Of a DNA stretch of 64,000 bases, positions 63,880 through 64,000 are shown in pieces. This DNA is from CAWEWH01 sp963812775. GTDB taxonomy: Bacteria > Pseudomonadota > Alphaproteobacteria > Rhizobiales > Beijerinckiaceae. Position 1 is the stretch's first letter, and each line of letters starts with the position of its first letter. The stretch covers positions 1 through 64,000 of the forward strand of contig CAWEWH010000001.1 of NCBI GenBank assembly GCA_963812775.1, written 5' to 3'. Under the pieces are notes generated by a model that saw only the letters and a program-made list of their open reading frames with translations, made no database searches and was not told the DNA's origin. Both the position numbers and the translations under genes were made by a program.

Positions 63880-64000
63880 ATGGCCCCGCGCACCAGGCAA
63901 AAGCCGCGCTATCGCAATACCGACGAGATGACCCCGGACGACCAGCGTCCTGACGGCAATTCCGACGACACCAATGTCGCGGCCGACCAATCCCGCGCCT
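63880..64000 (+). CDS. Start of a hypothetical gene (runs off window)
   Basis: A strong ribosome site (GGAGGAACACC) precedes an ATG, followed by a polar, charged N-terminus (APRTRQKPRYRNTDEMTPDD) with no recognisable motif in the 40 visible residues. It is divergent from the molybdopterin gene with about 110 bases between starts. Confidence 0.6.
   Translation, partial: MAPRTRQKPRYRNTDEMTPDDQRPDGNSDDTNVAADQSRA

Noticed and set aside
1..64000. Long open frames opposite or out of phase to real genes (for example antisense to secD, argS, binding proteins)
   Set aside because: High GC produces long stop-free shadow frames; they are rich in Arg, Ala and Gly and show no family motifs.
1..64000. 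CRISPR arrays, tRNA or rRNA genes, prophage or intact insertion sequences
   Set aside because: No regularly spaced repeats, cloverleaf-like segments, integrase, capsid or transposase genes were seen.

Overview
The window is high-GC, almost fully coding DNA from an alphaproteobacterium of the order Hyphomicrobiales (Rhizobiales). Evidence is the marker families (BA14K, DUF6894, HisKA_2 kinase, alphaproteobacterial DUF815, HdaA-like protein), the gene order (tatABC-serS-surE-pcm-LytM-yajC-secDF), and intergenic palindromes of the CCGAAAA...TTTTCGG / ATGATC type that are widespread in the Bradyrhizobium/Xanthobacteraceae neighbourhood. I saw no tRNA, rRNA, CRISPR array, prophage or intact insertion sequence.

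Layout. 0-9.6 kb is accessory: a partial TM2 protein, a cupin, a membrane-anchored TPR-CHAT protease-like protein, a class III CoA-transferase, a GST, a superoxide dismutase-rhodanese fusion and an ornithine-cyclodeaminase-like gene with a perfect palindrome upstream. 9.8-29 kb is core housekeeping on the minus strand: dgt, argS, a SPOR protein, nagZ, scpA/scpB, tatA/B/C, serS, surE, pcm, a LysM/LytM lipoprotein, yajC, and two tandem SecD homologues plus secF. The first SecD homologue has lost its membrane domain. 29-34 kb has an A-type Fe-S carrier, a 651-residue envelope protein of unknown function, a hexapeptide acetyltransferase, and a GT2/acyltransferase-3 pair translationally coupled to aspS. 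36-39 kb has a radical SAM protein and rnd. 39-46 kb is a dipeptide-type ABC operon with two paralogous binding proteins. 46-52.6 kb has ppx, ppk, hda-like, an AI-2E/PerM permease and a CDP-alcohol phosphatidyltransferase. 52.8-58.8 kb is an accessory island (Crp regulator, fatty-acid desaturase, micro-proteins, DUF6894, BA14K, GlsB-type membrane protein, sensor kinase). 59-64 kb has purM-purN, a TfoX-like protein, a small secreted protein and a molybdopterin oxidoreductase.

How the genes work together. Most minus-strand core genes are packed as operons with 3-60 base gaps or stop/start overlaps: protein export (Tat, Sec, YajC), chromosome segregation (ScpAB), wall recycling (NagZ) and division-related wall proteins (SPOR, LytM). 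The polyphosphate genes, the DnaA-related regulator and the permease form another. The ABC system and the 52.8-58.8 kb island look like later insertions between core blocks.

Quality warning. Three blocks (about 14.1-19.0, 36.4-37.75 and 48.0-49.75 kb) carry dense frameshifts, mostly single extra G/C bases, in essential genes such as serS, while neighbouring sequence is clean. Isolated single-base shifts occur at about 2413, 8191, 32205, 42509, 43022 and 43335. These look like consensus errors, so genes there are annotated as real but frame-disrupted as given.
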